A DNA stretch of 7,126 nucleotides from Candidatus Omnitrophota bacterium. GTDB lineage: Bacteria; Omnitrophota; Gorgyraeia; JACOVV01. Of the stretch, positions 6,589 through 7,126 are shown piece after piece (position 1 is the stretch's first letter; each line of letters starts with the position of its first letter). The notes under the pieces were generated by a model. That model was not told where the DNA came from, made no database searches, and saw only the letters and a program-made list of their open reading frames with translations. The position numbers and the translations under genes were made by a program. The DNA lies in assembly GCA_016177145.1 (NCBI GenBank), contig JACOVV010000014.1, positions 1-7,126 of the forward strand, written 5' to 3'.

Positions 6589-7126
6589 TCGAGGCCATCC
6601 TGTTTTTATTCGGGGCGGTTGTCGGGAGTTTTTTGAATGTCTGTGTCCACAGGATGCCGAGGGAAGAATCAATTGTTCGTCCCGGTTCTCATTGCCCTGG
6701 TTGCCGGCAAAAGATTCCTTGGTATGACAACATCCCCTTGGTGAGTTTTATTATTCTCCAAGGCAAATGTCGTTTCTGCGGAGGGAAAATATCCTGGCGC
6801 TATCCCTTTGTGGAATTGCTGGCGGGACTGGCGCCTGTCTGGGTCGTGACGCAGAGGGGAACAGGGATAGAGACGGTTATAATCACGGTACTCCTCTGGG
6901 CGCTGATTGTTGTTACTTTTGTTGATTTGGAACATCAGGTGATCCCCGATGAAATTACACTGGGAGGGCTTTTCTTAGCGGTGGTCGTCAGTATTGCTGA
7001 TCCCGGTATTCATGGCGCGGAGAATTGGAGTGAAGGTCTGCGGGGGGCTGTGATGGGGGCCGCTGTGGGGGCGGGGAGCCTCTATCTTGTCGGATGGCTG
7101 GGGAAATTGATCTTCAAAAGAGAAGC
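6585..7126 (+). CDS. pilD: Prepilin peptidase / N-methyltransferase (type IV leader peptidase), 3' truncated by window
   Basis: An open frame from ATG 6585 runs to the window end, giving 180 complete codons of an expected 250-290. It begins ILFLFGAVVGSFLNVCVHRMP, the first membrane segment and signature of PilD/GspO/TadV-type peptidases. These cut the leader of type IV prepilins or pseudopilins at the inner membrane and N-methylate the new end. The cytoplasmic zinc-type tetracysteine motif is complete: CPGC (Cys37, Cys40) and CRFC (Cys62, Cys65), followed by ISWRYPFVELLAG, the classic bifunctional layout. The first catalytic aspartate motif is FVDLEHQVIPDE, with Asp114 and a conserved Asp122. 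The second motif (GxGD) would fall just after the last visible residues LIFKRE and cannot be checked. Further hydrophobic segments lie at about 97-113, 127-138 and 155-172. The ATG overlaps the aroE stop (ATGA), and the Shine-Dalgarno is poor, again suggesting coupling. The name comes from the family; the secretion system it serves is not visible here. Confidence 0.93.
   Translation, partial: MIEAILFLFGAVVGSFLNVCVHRMPREESIVRPGSHCPGCRQKIPWYDNIPLVSFIILQGKCRFCGGKISWRYPFVELLAGLAPVWVVTQRGTGIETVIITVLLWALIVVTFVDLEHQVIPDEITLGGLFLAVVVSIADPGIHGAENWSEGLRGAVMGAAVGAGSLYLVGWLGKLIFKRE

Noticed and set aside
6669..6935. Minus-strand 88-codon open frame near the window end
   Set aside because: The plus strand here encodes the prepilin peptidase, with its tetracysteine and aspartate motifs. 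The minus-strand peptide has no recognisable features.

Overview
The window reads as one compact, almost entirely plus-strand gene cluster from a bacterial chromosome. It holds the 3' end of a yvcK-type gene, ptsH, ptsI, ilvN, ilvC, leuA, aroE, and the 5' part of a prepilin peptidase gene. Every gap is shorter than 20 bases except the 155 bases between ilvC and leuA. There is no sign of phage, plasmid, IS or CRISPR material. The organism is a Gram-negative-like or candidate-phylum bacterium of moderate GC. The divergent ketol-acid reductoisomerase, the HPr with a kinase-type regulatory serine, and the type IV pilus/type II secretion peptidase would suit lineages such as Omnitrophota or relatives. 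That placement is a guess from gene style, not demonstrated.

Bases 1-2514 form a carbon-control block. A YvcK/CofD-like gluconeogenesis factor is followed 16 nt later by HPr, and 2 nt after that by Enzyme I of the PEP:sugar phosphotransferase system (PTS). HPr keeps both the catalytic His and the regulatory Ser of the HPr kinase target motif. No PTS permease (EII) gene is visible here.

Bases 2534-5734 form a branched-chain amino acid block: acetolactate synthase regulatory subunit (ilvN), ketol-acid reductoisomerase (ilvC) and 2-isopropylmalate synthase (leuA). The acetolactate synthase catalytic subunit (ilvB) is not next to ilvN. Between ilvC and leuA lies a nested set of palindromes: an imperfect hairpin right after the ilvC stop, then a two-unit inverted repeat that looks like a REP/BIME-type dispersed element. 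The leuA reading frame happens to stay open through the repeat, so the leuA start needs care.

Bases 5734-7126 hold aroE (shikimate dehydrogenase) and the first 180 codons of a prepilin peptidase. They are joined to each other and to leuA by stop/start overlaps (TAATG and ATGA), which suggests translational coupling. The window ends just before the peptidase's expected second catalytic motif.

Most genes are well-known housekeeping families. I see no clearly undescribed system. The points most worth a second look are the composite palindrome, the yvcK-ptsH-ptsI-ilvN-ilvC layout, and the unusual cofactor loop and active-site variants of IlvC.
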